From Saccharomycopsis fibuligera x Saccharomycopsis cf. fibuligera (taxonomy: Eukaryota > Ascomycota > Saccharomycetes > Ascoideales > Saccharomycopsidaceae): a stretch of 64,000 bases of DNA. Positions within the stretch are counted from its first letter, which is position 1, and every line of letters begins with the position of its first letter. The position numbers and the translations under genes are program-made. Positions 22,987-33,186 of this stretch are shown here, piece by piece. Under the pieces are notes generated by a model. The model had not been told where the DNA came from and did not search any database. It saw nothing but the letters and a program-made list of their open reading frames with translations. Location of the stretch: contig CP012817.1 of the NCBI GenBank assembly GCA_001936135.1, positions 3,038,001 to 3,102,000 on the forward strand. The letters run 5' to 3'.

Positions 22987-24030
22987 ATGTTATACAGTTC
23001 TGTAGTTAGACAGGGAATTTTCAAAAGATGCTACAGTCAAAGAGCTAGTCATGAAATTTTTGACAGGAGTTTGAAATTAAATCAGAAAAAACTTGCAATC
23101 AAAAATCAACCTCATCAGTTCAATGATGTTCAATATTTGAAAAATGAGTCAATTAAGAAAATTATATCTACCCTTTCTTTTATTAATAGAAAGTTTGATA
23201 AAACGTTAGACGTTGGGTCAAGTTATGGCCACTTGGAGTCATTACTTGTAAATAAGCCCGATTCATATACCAATACCTCAATCACAGGGGAAGAACAAAG
23301 TGAGGATGAACTTTTCCAAAAAGAGCTCAATTTGGTTAAATCAAAGTTCAAAGACTTATATATGGTCGAATCTTGCAAGGAATTACTTAACTTGAACAAT
23401 TACGAGGACCCTGAACTTAATATTACCAAGATTCATGCGGATGAGGAAACGTTAGATCATCCCTTATTGACCGAGAATACCTTTAATTGTATATACAGTA
23501 ACCTTTGCATGCACTGGATCAACGACTTGCCTGGTTTCTTGAATAAAGCTTATAAATTACTACAACCTACGGATTCGATTTTTATTGGCTCTATGTTTGC
23601 ACAAGACACTCTTTTTGAATTAAGATCAAGCTTACAGCTAGCAGAATTGGAAAGAAGAGGAGGATTATCGCCGCATGTTTCCCCATTCATCACTGTGCAA
23701 GACCTTGGTAATTTGCTCAATCGTGCTGGGTTCAAGATGATCACTATAGATATTGACGAAGTGACTATTGATTATCCTGACATGTTGACAATAATGGATG
23801 AATTGAAGCTCATGGGTGAAAATAATTGTTTGTTTGAAAGAGAATCATTGAGCAAAGAGACTCTTTTGGCCGCTGATCAAATTTATAAAAAATTTTATGG
23901 TGTTGAGGATTCTGGCCATACCATATACCCTGCCACTTACAGAATACTTTTTTTCATTGGCTGGAGAGACACAGGTATTCAATCTGCAGAAAGAGGCTCC
24001 CAAGATGTCAACTTGAAAGATATTCTTTGA
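22987..24030 (+). CDS. NDUFAF5-like mitochondrial complex I assembly protein (SAM-fold)
   Basis: A 347-residue protein with a basic, Arg/Ser-containing presequence (MLYSSVVRQGIFKRCYSQR). A Rossmann methyltransferase fold begins with the SAM-binding motif LDVGSSYGH (about 74-82). The mid-domain segment NCIYSNLCMHWINDLPGFL (about 167-185) and the following GSMFAQDTLFELR and GGLSPHVSPF are hallmarks of NDUFAF5, which in animals hydroxylates an arginine of NDUFS7 early in complex I assembly. Length fits the family. An acidic insertion (about 97-115) is lineage-specific. The gene implies that this yeast retains respiratory complex I, consistent with a CUG-clade species. Confidence 0.88.
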   Translation: MLYSSVVRQGIFKRCYSQRASHEIFDRSLKLNQKKLAIKNQPHQFNDVQYLKNESIKKIISTLSFINRKFDKTLDVGSSYGHLESLLVNKPDSYTNTSITGEEQSEDELFQKELNLVKSKFKDLYMVESCKELLNLNNYEDPELNITKIHADEETLDHPLLTENTFNCIYSNLCMHWINDLPGFLNKAYKLLQPTDSIFIGSMFAQDTLFELRSSLQLAELERRGGLSPHVSPFITVQDLGNLLNRAGFKMITIDIDEVTIDYPDMLTIMDELKLMGENNCLFERESLSKETLLAADQIYKKFYGVEDSGHTIYPATYRILFFIGWRDTGIQSAERGSQDVNLKDIL

Positions 24031-24248
24031 ATGAATTATAAACGTTTAAATATTCAGTATAAAGTTCTCTTTTATTTTTTTTAAAAAACCAATAAAAAGA
24101 ATCACAATATGATAGTAGCTATAGTATATTTTAAACTATGAATGATCAAACAAAGAAAGGATACGACAAAAAAAAAAAAAAACAAAAAAAAAAAAAACAA
24201 AAACTAAAACTAAAGTAGAAATCAAACAAATAGGCAAACGAACTGAAC

Positions 24249-24863
24249 TTATATATCACCATTTTCCTCGTCAATTTTTGCAATCAAGACATCTAATTGC
24301 TTTTGCAATTTGACATTATCAGGCTGAAAAGCCAAACCTCTTTCTAAATCAGCCTTGGACTCTTCTAACAATCCTAATTCTAATAATGCAATTGATCTTC
24401 TGTAAAAATTGTCTGGATTGACATTCATGGTTTTAATGAGCAAATCAGCATCCTGGTATGCTTCTGGAAATCTGCCGGCAAGCAAGTAAGCATCAGCACG
24501 GTTCATCAAACACAAGTGAGTTTCGAACAAATTAAGCTGAAAACTCTCCCACTTGTTTCTTCTAAGTGCGGCGTCAATGCCAATAGTAAAATGTTTGATT
24601 GCTTCTTCAAATTTGGCTGCCTTAAGTGCCTTCACACCACTTTCATGAGAGCTTTTCACCAACTGGGTAATCTTTTTAGTTGGTTCTGTGCTCAGTGGAA
24701 CATCACCACCTTCAAAGGAGATTAGCTGTTGTGTAAGATCATTAAGCTGAACGATTTGTTCATTGAGGTCCTTGTATGATATACCTTCCGGTAGCTTGTC
24801 CTTCTTCGAGGCATCGAAAGACACTTGCTTATTAGTTTTGTTATATTCAACAAATAAAGACAT
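24249..24863 (-). CDS. SEC72: Sec72-like subunit of the Sec63 post-translational translocation complex
   Basis: A 204-residue cytosolic protein starting at MSLFVEYNKTNKQ (ATG at 24863). The upstream in-frame extension lacks conserved features. The N-terminal part is a small beta-type segment with VEYN as in Sec72. The rest (from about residue 69) is a three-repeat TPR domain: ESGVKALKAAKFEEAIKHF, LMNRADAYLLAGRFPEAYQDA, then LLELGLLEESKADLERGLAF. Sec72 sits on Sec63 at the ER and its TPR binds Hsp70 tails during post-translational import. Convergent with the NDUFAF5-like gene across about 220 bp of A-rich DNA. Confidence 0.85.
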   Translation of the reverse strand: MSLFVEYNKTNKQVSFDASKKDKLPEGISYKDLNEQIVQLNDLTQQLISFEGGDVPLSTEPTKKITQLVKSSHESGVKALKAAKFEEAIKHFTIGIDAALRRNKWESFQLNLFETHLCLMNRADAYLLAGRFPEAYQDADLLIKTMNVNPDNFYRRSIALLELGLLEESKADLERGLAFQPDNVKLQKQLDVLIAKIDEENGDI

Positions 24864-25199
24864 TTCTTTTGTTTGCGTTGAATGTATGAAGAGAATATAG
24901 AGCCCTGGCAACTGGCAATATACAGACTTTCTTCATGAGTTGGCATCCGAGGACAAAGCGTTTCATAAGCTCTTTTTTTAATTTTCAAACTACGTTTTCA
25001 ATTTCTCATACCGACCAGAGGGGTGCAAGGGGGTGCATATAGTACAAAAGGTACAAAAACTGTAAATGTTAGAGAAACTTGATTTACACCTAACTACAAC
25101 AAATTTGCAATAGCATGCAAAAATAGAGCATAACCATTGATTCTAGTATCCTTATACACTGCTTGAGAGTTTAAAATTATGGAAACTACAAAAATAAAA

Positions 25200-25283
25200 T
25201 GAAGGATGCGAGATTCGAACTCGCGCGGGTGAATACCCAACAGATCTTAAGTCTGTCGCCTTAGACCGCTCGGCCAACCCTCC
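25200..25283 (-). tRNA. tRNA-Leu (UAA)
   Basis: 84 nt on the minus strand beginning GGAGGGTTGGCCGAGCGG, with the long type II variable arm. The anticodon stem-loop CAGACTTAAGATCTG gives anticodon UAA. The T loop GTTCGAATC and the acceptor end ATCCTTC with discriminator A complete the cloverleaf. There is no intron. Confidence 0.95.
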
Positions 25284-25363
25284 ACTGTGCTTCAGTGGCA
25301 ACTGAGAAATAGTAGCATGCATCAATATGCGAATATATGCACTTTTGGGTTTAAGTTTTTCAA

Positions 25364-25398
25364 GCGATGAGAAGGAATCGAAAAAAAAAAAAATTTTT
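25364..25398 (+). promoter_or_regulatory. PAC plus RRPE elements of the ribosome-biogenesis regulon
   Basis: GCGATGAG (25364-25371) is the PAC core. AAAAATTTTT (25389-25398) fits the RRPE. They are adjacent and lie about 85-120 bp upstream of the ROK1 ATG, the classic arrangement for genes acting in rRNA processing. Confidence 0.65.
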
Positions 25399-25483
25399 AT
25401 ACCATTTCTCTTGCGCCGTTTTGTGATGGCCAACATACAAGTTTACCAAATAGCAGAAAACAGACTTCAAAATATTTCACAAG

Positions 25484-27214
25484 ATGGATATTTTTAGAGT
25501 ATTATCTAGAGGTGCTTATGTCAAAAAAGACACCACCAGCAAAAAATACATTAATAATACTAAGGCGGATGAAGCTGACGATCTTGAATATCGCAAAGCA
25601 AGCAAATTAGACGTGCAAGTTGAAAAAGAATTAGATTTTTTCCATACAAGAAAAATAGTAAATAAATCCAAGCAGAGCCAGGAAGCAAAACAAGAAGAAA
25701 GTGAAGATATAAACACAGATGAAAGCCATAGTGCAGTACAAAGCAATGATGATGAGATCACGGTGGAAGAAGCACAGGAGTTGAGAAAATTACATAAAGC
25801 AAAAATCACCGGTGATGATGTACCATTGCCAATCAAGAGTTTCAACCATTTGACCAGCCGTTACAGCTTAAGCAACGAAAGATTATTGAATAACCTTGTG
25901 GATGCCGGATTTATCAATCCAACTGCAATCCAATCTGAGTCTATTCCTATCATTATGAATAACAGAGACTTGGTGGCTTGTGCACCAACTGGTTCTGGTA
26001 AAACATTGGCCTACTTGGTTCCAGTTTTAATTCAATTAATTTTGAACTCAGACTATAAAAAGAACAAGAATGTAGGCAAAAAGGATAAAAAGGCAAAGGA
26101 TGGCATCAAATGTTTGATTGTTTCACCAACTAAAGAATTGGCCACTCAAATTTTCAATGAATCTGTGAAACTTACGAAAGGCTTGACTAGCACAGTTGAC
26201 GTTAAATTACTCAACAAGTCATTAGCAGGGAAATTAAGAAATGGAGTGATTGACGACAGTAAGATTGATCTATTAATCACTACGCCGTCTAGATTGAACG
26301 AGTTGATCAATAGCAATAAGATACACTTGCATAATTTGAAATACTTGATCTTTGATGAAGCCGATAAATTGTTTGAAAGTGATTTTTTGAAACAAGTGGA
26401 TAATATTGTTAGTAACACTAAGGATAATAGTGCTTCACTCACCAAACTAATGTTCAGCGCCACTATTCCATCGCATGTTGAAGAAATTTCTAATACTATA
26501 ATGGGCGAAGGCCATGTGCGTTTGATTATTGGTAACAAGCAGGCTGCTAATGCTAACATTGACCAAAAATTGGTGTTTTGCGGTAATGAAGAAGGTAAAC
26601 TATTAGCAATTAGAAACATGGTCCTCAATGGGGAGTTCAAGCCACCAGTGATAATTTTCTTACAGTCAATTATTAGGGCGAAATCATTATTCCATGAGTT
26701 GTTATACGAAAATTTGAAAATTGATGTGATTCATTCTGAAAGAACTGCTTCGCAACGAAACCAGATTATTGATGATTTTAAAGAAGGAAAAATATGGGTT
26801 TTGATCTGCACTGATGTCTTAGCTAGAGGTATCGATTTTAAGAACGTGAACTTAATTATCAATTATGATGTTCCAACATCCAGTGCCAATTACATTCACA
26901 GAGTTGGTAGAACTGGTAGAAATGGTATGAAAGGTACAGCAGTGACTTTTTACACAAAAGACGACGTAACTCCGTTGAAGGCCATTATTAATGTCGTCAA
27001 ACAATCCTCCGATAATAAGCTTGATGGATGGATGGAAAGTTTGGGTAAAATAACCAAGAAGGAAAAAAAAGAAATGAAGAGAAAGCCTATTGAGAGAAAA
27101 AAGATTTCTACGGTTCCTGGCGCAGTGGTACACAAGCGGAAAATGAAGAAACAAATGATCAGAGATTCTAAAAAGAGACATAAGGACAACCAAGATGAAG
27201 AAAGAGAGAAATAG
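25484..27214 (+). CDS. ROK1: DEAD-box RNA helicase Rok1, 18S rRNA processing
   Basis: A 576-residue DEAD-box protein. The opening MDIFRVLSRGA is diagnostic of Rok1, and ELDFF with basic residues at about 49-60 is also shared. Helicase motifs occur in order: Q motif region FINPTAIQ (143-150), motif I APTGSGKT (167-174), Ia PTKELA, Ib TTPSRL, motif II DEAD (291-294), motif III SAT (325-327), then RGIDF and HRVGRTGRNG in the second RecA domain. The C-terminus is a highly basic tail (KKEKKEMKRKP onward). Rok1 acts in the nucleolus in early pre-40S assembly, releasing snR30. The PAC/RRPE pair upstream fits this. Confidence 0.95.
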   Translation: MDIFRVLSRGAYVKKDTTSKKYINNTKADEADDLEYRKASKLDVQVEKELDFFHTRKIVNKSKQSQEAKQEESEDINTDESHSAVQSNDDEITVEEAQELRKLHKAKITGDDVPLPIKSFNHLTSRYSLSNERLLNNLVDAGFINPTAIQSESIPIIMNNRDLVACAPTGSGKTLAYLVPVLIQLILNSDYKKNKNVGKKDKKAKDGIKCLIVSPTKELATQIFNESVKLTKGLTSTVDVKLLNKSLAGKLRNGVIDDSKIDLLITTPSRLNELINSNKIHLHNLKYLIFDEADKLFESDFLKQVDNIVSNTKDNSASLTKLMFSATIPSHVEEISNTIMGEGHVRLIIGNKQAANANIDQKLVFCGNEEGKLLAIRNMVLNGEFKPPVIIFLQSIIRAKSLFHELLYENLKIDVIHSERTASQRNQIIDDFKEGKIWVLICTDVLARGIDFKNVNLIINYDVPTSSANYIHRVGRTGRNGMKGTAVTFYTKDDVTPLKAIINVVKQSSDNKLDGWMESLGKITKKEKKEMKRKPIERKKISTVPGAVVHKRKMKKQMIRDSKKRHKDNQDEEREK

Positions 27215-27427
27215 GTTTATTTTGATTTTAACCCAATATAATATCTTTGATAGACTTCCAAATATGATTTTTGTAGCTCTAGAACTATCCATTATCCATT
27301 AGGAACAGAAGCGGATGTAGGGTTCCATCCATCTCAAACTCTAAGAAATGAATCACAAAGACGAACTGATTTAGTAGACGAATATTGTATTAAAATGATT
27401 TATATATGACAAGAAATAATACTAGAT

Positions 27428-27775
27428 CTAATGTGATTCCTGTTTGGCAAAATTTGGGTAACCAAAGACCTTACGACGACCAATGATTTCACCCAAAGAG
27501 AACAAACCGAGAAGTTGAATGGCGTAAGCACCATATTTGTAAACATTATCTTTGGTAAATTTAATTTGTTTGGTCAAGTCCAAAGCTTTTTGCGGTTGTT
27601 GACTGTATTGTAATGCTTCTTGATATAATTTCTTGTAAACGACTTCAAAATCCTTCAATTTTGGTGGAGCCAAACCTTCTTTAGCATAGATTTGTTTGCT
27701 CACTTCAAGCACAACTTTGGACCAGTAAGTGGCTTGAGTAGTGATGTCTATAGTAAATGTTAGTAGTTTGTTCCT

Positions 27776-27806
<31 letters not shown>

Positions 27807-28058
27807 CACTATCGTCTATTTTGTAACGATGGCCTCATCTCAATACATTCTCACAGATCGAGTATTTGACTTTTTCCAGCCCTTTTAATTGTTGCCTTTA
27901 TTTCATTTACGATTCAAACTTTATCTTTGAGATTTGAGATACATACTTGAAATCTTAGCACCCAAACCAGCAGATTGCAATTTAGATGAAGTAGAGTTGA
28001 AACGAACCCCACGAAGGAAAGATTTTTGAGTTTTGAGCAAGTTACGGCCAAACAACAT
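27428..28058 (-). CDS. ATP20: ATP synthase subunit g, spliced
   Basis: Two exons: 27947-28058 (ATG at 28058) and 27428-27747, giving 143 residues. Exon 1 encodes a mitochondrial N-terminus (MLFGRNLLKTQKSFLRG). Exon 2 continues NITTQATYWSKVV and ends with the membrane segment YGAYAIQLLGLFSLGEIIGRRKVFGY, whose G-x3-G-like glycines are characteristic of subunit g. Subunit g is a peripheral membrane-domain subunit of F1Fo that promotes enzyme dimers and cristae curvature. It is somewhat longer than the Saccharomyces protein (about 115 residues) because of the N-terminal part. Without the intron the frame would lack an ATG. Confidence 0.88.
27748..27946 (-). other. Spliceosomal intron in ATP20, 199 bp
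   Basis: Donor GTATGT (27946-27941), perfect branch point TACTAAC about 12 nt before the acceptor ACTATAG (ending at 27748). It contains a long A tract on the coding strand (27781-27806, read as T on the plus strand). Confidence 0.9.
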
Positions 28059-28904
28059 TGTGTATTTGTGATTATTGTAATTTGCGTTTTAACGTTTATT
28101 ATGTTGTTTTAAATCCTCTTTCCACTTGTGTATTACTGGATATCTATTGTCAGAAAGCCTGCAATTCTTACTTACAATACTAAAGGCTATTTCTATATGT
28201 TTTGAAGAAATTTTCAAAAAAAAGCGCTGAATGCACGGGTAACAGTGACAAGACAGCCAATCACCTGCGCGGTTTTTTTTTGAACCGAAGCGTTATTGCG
28301 GTGTAGGTGAATTAAACACAAGCTGTTATTACGAACAATAGATCATAGGCAACAGCAGGTGGATTGTACCGCATCCGGTTGCAAGATTATTGAAGATTGC
28401 CAGCCAGCGTTCCAGGAAGTTCGCAGCATATGTAGCGCAACCATTTTATGGTGCTGGCTGGTTACCAATGGATCATGTTGCTACATGGACAGGAAACCAG
28501 CCATTTGAACAAGATCCAAAGGCTTTCAAACATCCTTTGCGCTGGCCATGTGGTCATGTGATAATGCATTTGGTATTGTTTTCACTAACGATAAGCAAGA
28601 TGATGTGTTAAAATGCATGGTTGCACCAAGCTGCATTTGACATATAACATTGCAGCACCCACACATGTGCCCTGGGAGCGATTTCCTGCCCCCAGAATTC
28701 CTATATGGGAAAACCTGTTTGAGTAAAATATATATAAATGGCAGGATCTTCCCAGCTGAATGTGCATGATTTTGTCGATCAGAGAATAAAATATTTCAAT
28801 CTCATCTTTACTTGTATTCTGCATTATTTATTTCTCCAAATTTCCCGCTTCCGCTAAATACACATTTCCAAGTTTTTTTAGAGATTATTTTACAATCACC
28901 AATA
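28059..28904. other. Divergent promoter region of ATP20 and the CAP-protein gene
   Basis: About 850 bp. It includes the TATA box for the rightward gene. A small frame near 28390-28611 has no ATG and no domain, so no gene is called. Confidence 0.6.
28729..28738 (+). promoter_or_regulatory. TATA box of the CAP-protein gene
   Basis: TATATATAAA lies about 170 bp upstream of the ATG at 28905. A strong TATA box is usual for regulated secreted-protein genes. Confidence 0.5.
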
Positions 28905-29570
28905 ATGAAGTTCACCTCAAGTACGCTTGCAATTGGTACATTACTATCTTTTTGTGCTCTGTCACAGGCTTCATATGTCACCGTCACTCGACATTCAGTG
29001 GTCACAATTACTGCAGGTGCTGAACTGCATAATCCACAACTGACAAGAGCTACTACAACTATATCTCCAACTTCACTAGCAGCACCTTCTACACATCTGA
29101 CTTCTCCTGCCGCTACCAGTTCAAGCACCAGTTCCAAAGGTCTTTCTACGTTCCAAAAGACAACCTTGGATGATCACAATATCGACAGATCTAAAGCAGG
29201 AGTGGCCGATCTTTCCTGGGACAGCGGTTCCCTTCAATCACAAGCTGACAGCTACGCTAAAAAATTATGTTCTATTGGTAAATTACAACATTCTGGGGTG
29301 AAAATGGGTGAAAACTTATACTGGGTCAGTAGCTCGAATGTTGATGAGAAGAAATTAGCTAATGATGCTGTCAAAGCATGGTACGACGAAAAATCATACT
29401 ACTCAGAATCTAACGAGAAATCTTTTCATTACTCTCAATTGGTCTGGAAGGGTACTACCAAAGTCGCATGCAGTTATTCTGACTGTGGTAGTGGTAAAGG
29501 TACTTATGTGGTTTGTAACTATAGCCCTCAAGGTAATATTATTGGTAAATTTAAGGCAAATGTTCCATGA
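28905..29570 (+). CDS. Secreted CAP/PR-1 domain protein (Pry/Rbt4/Rbe1 family)
   Basis: A 221-residue protein. The signal peptide is about residues 1-19 (MKFTSSTLAIGTLLSFCAL). A Thr/Ser-rich linker, likely O-glycosylated, runs to about 80. The CAP domain fills the rest: DHNIDRSKAGVADLSWDS, then LQHSG, MGENLYW, VKAWYDEKSYY, FHYSQLVWKGTTKVAC, YVVCNYSPQGNIIGKF. The pattern HN-x2-R, GENL, WYDE and the C-terminal CNY-x-P-x-GN are the four CAP signatures, and four cysteines can form the usual bonds. Yeast Pry proteins bind and export sterols and fatty acids. Candida Rbt4/Rbe1 are virulence-linked. Which paralogue this is cannot be decided here. Confidence 0.9.
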   Translation: MKFTSSTLAIGTLLSFCALSQASYVTVTRHSVVTITAGAELHNPQLTRATTTISPTSLAAPSTHLTSPAATSSSTSSKGLSTFQKTTLDDHNIDRSKAGVADLSWDSGSLQSQADSYAKKLCSIGKLQHSGVKMGENLYWVSSSNVDEKKLANDAVKAWYDEKSYYSESNEKSFHYSQLVWKGTTKVACSYSDCGSGKGTYVVCNYSPQGNIIGKFKANVP

Positions 29571-29779
29571 TGTGATGTGGTATTCGCTCCGCTATTCAAG
29601 GCTTTCATTTCTGATTTACGCAACTACCAAATTTTGTGAATTATTTTGTATTATTAGACCATTTGAAATTTGTTTCACTTTCGCTCAGCTGTTTTTTCAG
29701 ATATTTTATCTTTAAAATTTTAAATTCATCAAGTCTTTCTTCAAATCTCATTTTTTTTTTCATTTTTTTCATTTTTCTT

Positions 29780-29816
<37 letters not shown>

Positions 29817-30161
29817 TTTCGTTGTATTTTACACATATTTTAGATAATTGAATACTACTAGCCATTAAATATATTACAGTTTTAAAAAAGTCAATAGGTT
29901 TTTTTGTTTATTTCAAAATTGTAAGCTGGTGCTATTCTTGTCTACATTATTAGCAAAGAAACACAATCTGATGAAACACCAGTTGCTACGCTAATATTAT
30001 TAATAAAATCATTGAATTAATATATACCAAAAACATATCGAACCTATTAATACAAAACCAGAACAAAGATTGAACAAAAAATAACACAAAAAAATAGTAA
30101 AAAGAAATCAACCAACCGTAAAATTAAAGAACAAGAAAAAATACCATGGATTTCACTGAAG
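29571..30161. other. Convergent 3' intergenic region with a long T tract
   Basis: It separates the CAP-protein gene from the convergent CDC54. It contains T-rich stretches with a near-continuous run around 29780-29814. No gene is seen. Confidence 0.7.
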
Positions 30162-32936
30162 TTAGATAGACGTGCCCACATATCTAATTGATCTTCTAGA
30201 ACCCTCACCAGTAATAACAACTCTATTTTCCTGTTGCAAAATGTTTAAAACATCAGTCAACTCGATATTCTCAACTCTAACTTGCGACTGGTCATTAATT
30301 CTTCTGATCAACTCATTATAAGTGATATGATTATCATTAGTAGACTGTATAATACCAACCACTTCATGAGTAAGGTCCTCTTTCAAAATTCTTTGAGCAG
30401 CTGATTGTCCAGTCTGCACAAGGTCCATATCAATTTTACCAGTAACTGGATCAGTAGCATAATCTTTTATAGCACTCTTAATCAATCTAACAGCTTCTTG
30501 AACATCACCAAGCTCAACTGTACCACTCAATCTCATTCTAGCATGGGCCTCACTGAGACGAATCATACTTTCCAATTGTCTAGTGGTAGCAGTGATACGG
30601 CGCTCAGAGCTTCTGACATCTTCACCAAGCTTTCTCATGTCAACATAGGCCTTCACGAGCTCATCTTTAGCCTCAGGTGTGATTTGTGGCTTAATATGTT
30701 GTTTAGCGTAACCAATGTAAAGGGTCAAAAATTCCACTGGCAACACCTCTTGAGTAGCAGCATTGTCTGGACGATCTTCCAAGTACATACTAGCAAGATG
30801 ACTAGCAAGTTGTCTATCAGTAGACGCATCAACTTTGTCTAACACTAAGTAAACCAAATCGAATCTGGAAAGCAATGGTGGTGGTAAATCAATGTTAGAA
30901 GTAACAGGCAAGTCTGGGTTATATCTTGAACCTATAGGGTTAGCACTAGCCAAGATCGAAGTTCTAGCGTTCAAGGTAGTAATGATTCCAGCTTTAGCAA
31001 TAGAAATAGTTTGTTGTTCCATGACTTCATGCAACACAGACCTAGTAGAATCACTCATTTTGTCAAATTCATCAATACAACAAACCCCACCATCAGATAG
31101 GACTAAAGCACCGGATTCTAATACAAGTTGTCTACTGTCAACATCCCTAGTCACGTAAGCGGTCAAGCCAACTGCAGAAGAGCCCTTACCAGATGTATAA
31201 ATACCTCTTGGAGCAATTTTGTGCACGTACTGCAAGATTTGAGATTTGGAGGTAGATGGATCACCACAAAGCAACACATTAATATCACCTCTATATTTAC
31301 CACCTTTGGCAAATTGCTTATTAGTACCACCGAACAATTGCAATAATATACCTTTTTTGATATCATCAAGCTCGTAAACACTAGGAGCAATAGATCTTGC
31401 GAGAAGTTCATACAAATCAGGTCTTTTTGAGGTCTCTTGAATCTGTTCAATTTCTTGCTCAGTAATTTTGCGCACTTCTTCAACATTTTGCTGAATTTGC
31501 TCATTTACATCTTGTTCAATAGTATTATCAGCATCTTCTTCAGCGCCGTGACCGTCATTAATCAACGACATATCAACGCCCAATCTTTTCTTGTCGATTT
31601 TTTTAACATGAACAACATCCACATATGTCTTAAACAAACTTTTCAATGCTCTTTGCTTGGAGTTAACTCTAACGGGTACCGATCTGAAAATACCACAAAC
31701 TTCAATTCTATCACCTGCTCTGCAAGAGTCGACTAATTCGTCATATACACATAAAGAGACAGAGTGTGGGGTTTGACCATCAGGAACCAAGTCAGGAGTT
31801 TCTTGAAGTTTAATGATTTGTTTATCAGAAAATGATGACCGGTTGTGGACAATGGCCATGGAGTTTATCATTTGACATCTTGGACATCTGCTTGGCTCTT
31901 GAATGACGCCTCTATCAATTTCTACCGACATGGTATGGTCACAAATGTTACACTTAAAGAAAGCAACCTTCATATCAGGAATGATGGCAGTGGTTCTCAA
32001 AACTAAACCTTTCACCGAGATCAACTTGTCAATATCATTAGGATTCAACTCTCTCATACCTCTTTGGGTTTGAATATTGAATGGTCTGATTTTGTAAATA
32101 TTGGTTTCAATATCTTCCACATTAAAACTTTGGTTGTTTTCGGTAGCCAAAGCAATCATACAATCCTTAATGGTCTGGTCCATGATCGGGATGACTTCTT
32201 GAGGATAGTTTTGCAACTGGTAGTATAGTTTTTTGGTCTGGTTGAAACTAAGCAAATTTTTAGCATCCAAGTTTAAGTTAGTAGAACCAACATTACGCAT
32301 TTCGTTAAGCAAATTGACATAGTACAATTCATGGTCCGCATCAGTAATTTCTTGCAGATCTTCTTCATTATCCAACTCTTTTCTGTATTTGTATTTGAAC
32401 AACATTATAAAGTTTCTGAAGTTGTTAGAACACTCCTGGATACTGACGTTGGTACCCCAAATTACTCTTACTGGTTCGTTGTTTCCCGTTTCGGTCAAGT
32501 CAGAGTTCAAATTATTGGAAGACATAGTTTGTCTAGAGCCAATAGAGTTCTGGCTATCAGCAAAGTATCTTCTTCTAGGCAAGCTAGAATCAGGTGAATT
32601 CAAATCACCTCTTTGATAATTTTGGCGACGAAATCTTTCTCTAGCGGCATCTGAAGTCAAATCTGATCTGATATCTGATTGAGATGGGCGCGCATCTGAG
32701 TTGTAAATAGAAGAAGAATAATGCAATGGCGACGAGCCGCCAGCAGTACTACTATGAAGGCGATTACTGTGAACACTGCGGCTGCTGTTGAGATTTTGTG
32801 AAAGGCCACCAGGAGTACCAGCATCAGATGGGGGATTCGAGGATGATGGGAAAAACAATGGTGAAGAGCCCCCGTTGTTGCTTTGCGACTGCGACTGTGA
32901 CTGTGACTGACTATTCTGATTATTATTACTAGACAT
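30162..32936 (-). CDS. CDC54: MCM4 subunit of the replicative helicase
   Basis: A 924-residue protein starting at MSSNNNQNSQ (ATG at 32936). The N-terminal 145 residues are Ser/Gln/Asn-rich and carry SP/TP sites, the regulatory tail phosphorylated by DDK and CDK. From VIWGTNVSIQEC the sequence follows yeast Mcm4 closely. A C4 zinc finger uses CNIC and CPRC (about 329-354). The AAA+ module has Walker A GDPSTSKS (558-565), Walker B with CIDEFDKM (about 620-627) and the arginine finger LSRFD (about 689-693). A winged-helix tail ends the protein. It acts in Mcm2-7 at origins and forks. Length matches Saccharomyces Mcm4 (933). MCB elements upstream suggest G1/S transcription. Confidence 0.97.
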   Translation of the reverse strand: MSSNNNQNSQSQSQSQSQSNNGGSSPLFFPSSSNPPSDAGTPGGLSQNLNSSRSVHSNRLHSSTAGGSSPLHYSSSIYNSDARPSQSDIRSDLTSDAARERFRRQNYQRGDLNSPDSSLPRRRYFADSQNSIGSRQTMSSNNLNSDLTETGNNEPVRVIWGTNVSIQECSNNFRNFIMLFKYKYRKELDNEEDLQEITDADHELYYVNLLNEMRNVGSTNLNLDAKNLLSFNQTKKLYYQLQNYPQEVIPIMDQTIKDCMIALATENNQSFNVEDIETNIYKIRPFNIQTQRGMRELNPNDIDKLISVKGLVLRTTAIIPDMKVAFFKCNICDHTMSVEIDRGVIQEPSRCPRCQMINSMAIVHNRSSFSDKQIIKLQETPDLVPDGQTPHSVSLCVYDELVDSCRAGDRIEVCGIFRSVPVRVNSKQRALKSLFKTYVDVVHVKKIDKKRLGVDMSLINDGHGAEEDADNTIEQDVNEQIQQNVEEVRKITEQEIEQIQETSKRPDLYELLARSIAPSVYELDDIKKGILLQLFGGTNKQFAKGGKYRGDINVLLCGDPSTSKSQILQYVHKIAPRGIYTSGKGSSAVGLTAYVTRDVDSRQLVLESGALVLSDGGVCCIDEFDKMSDSTRSVLHEVMEQQTISIAKAGIITTLNARTSILASANPIGSRYNPDLPVTSNIDLPPPLLSRFDLVYLVLDKVDASTDRQLASHLASMYLEDRPDNAATQEVLPVEFLTLYIGYAKQHIKPQITPEAKDELVKAYVDMRKLGEDVRSSERRITATTRQLESMIRLSEAHARMRLSGTVELGDVQEAVRLIKSAIKDYATDPVTGKIDMDLVQTGQSAAQRILKEDLTHEVVGIIQSTNDNHITYNELIRRINDQSQVRVENIELTDVLNILQQENRVVITGEGSRRSIRYVGTSI

Positions 32937-33093
32937 TGCAATGGTGTTTTGTTTCCCTAAAAAATTATGTGTCTGTGATAATAACGTGCTTTGGCAAATT
33001 ATCAAGGGAGACACTATATAAGATAGGAAGTGCAGGATAAAAGAAGGATGTTCCAAAAAATCAAAGAAAAAATCAAGGTTGGCGATTTGGACA

Positions 33094-33099
33094 ACGCGT
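33094..33099. promoter_or_regulatory. MCB element (ACGCGT) upstream of CDC54
   Basis: A perfect MluI cell-cycle box 158 bp upstream of the CDC54 start, bound by MBF (Mbp1-Swi6) in yeasts. Confidence 0.65.
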
Positions 33100-33186
33100 G
33101 CCCTGCAAGAGACGAAAAAATTTCGACGTGTCCGAGTTAGGAAACTGTGTGTTGTGTGAAAAACAAAAAAAAAAGAAGAAGAGGCG

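Noticed and set aside
28390-28611. 73-codon frame upstream of the CAP-protein gene
   Set aside because: It does not begin with ATG, overlaps the promoter region and shows no domain.
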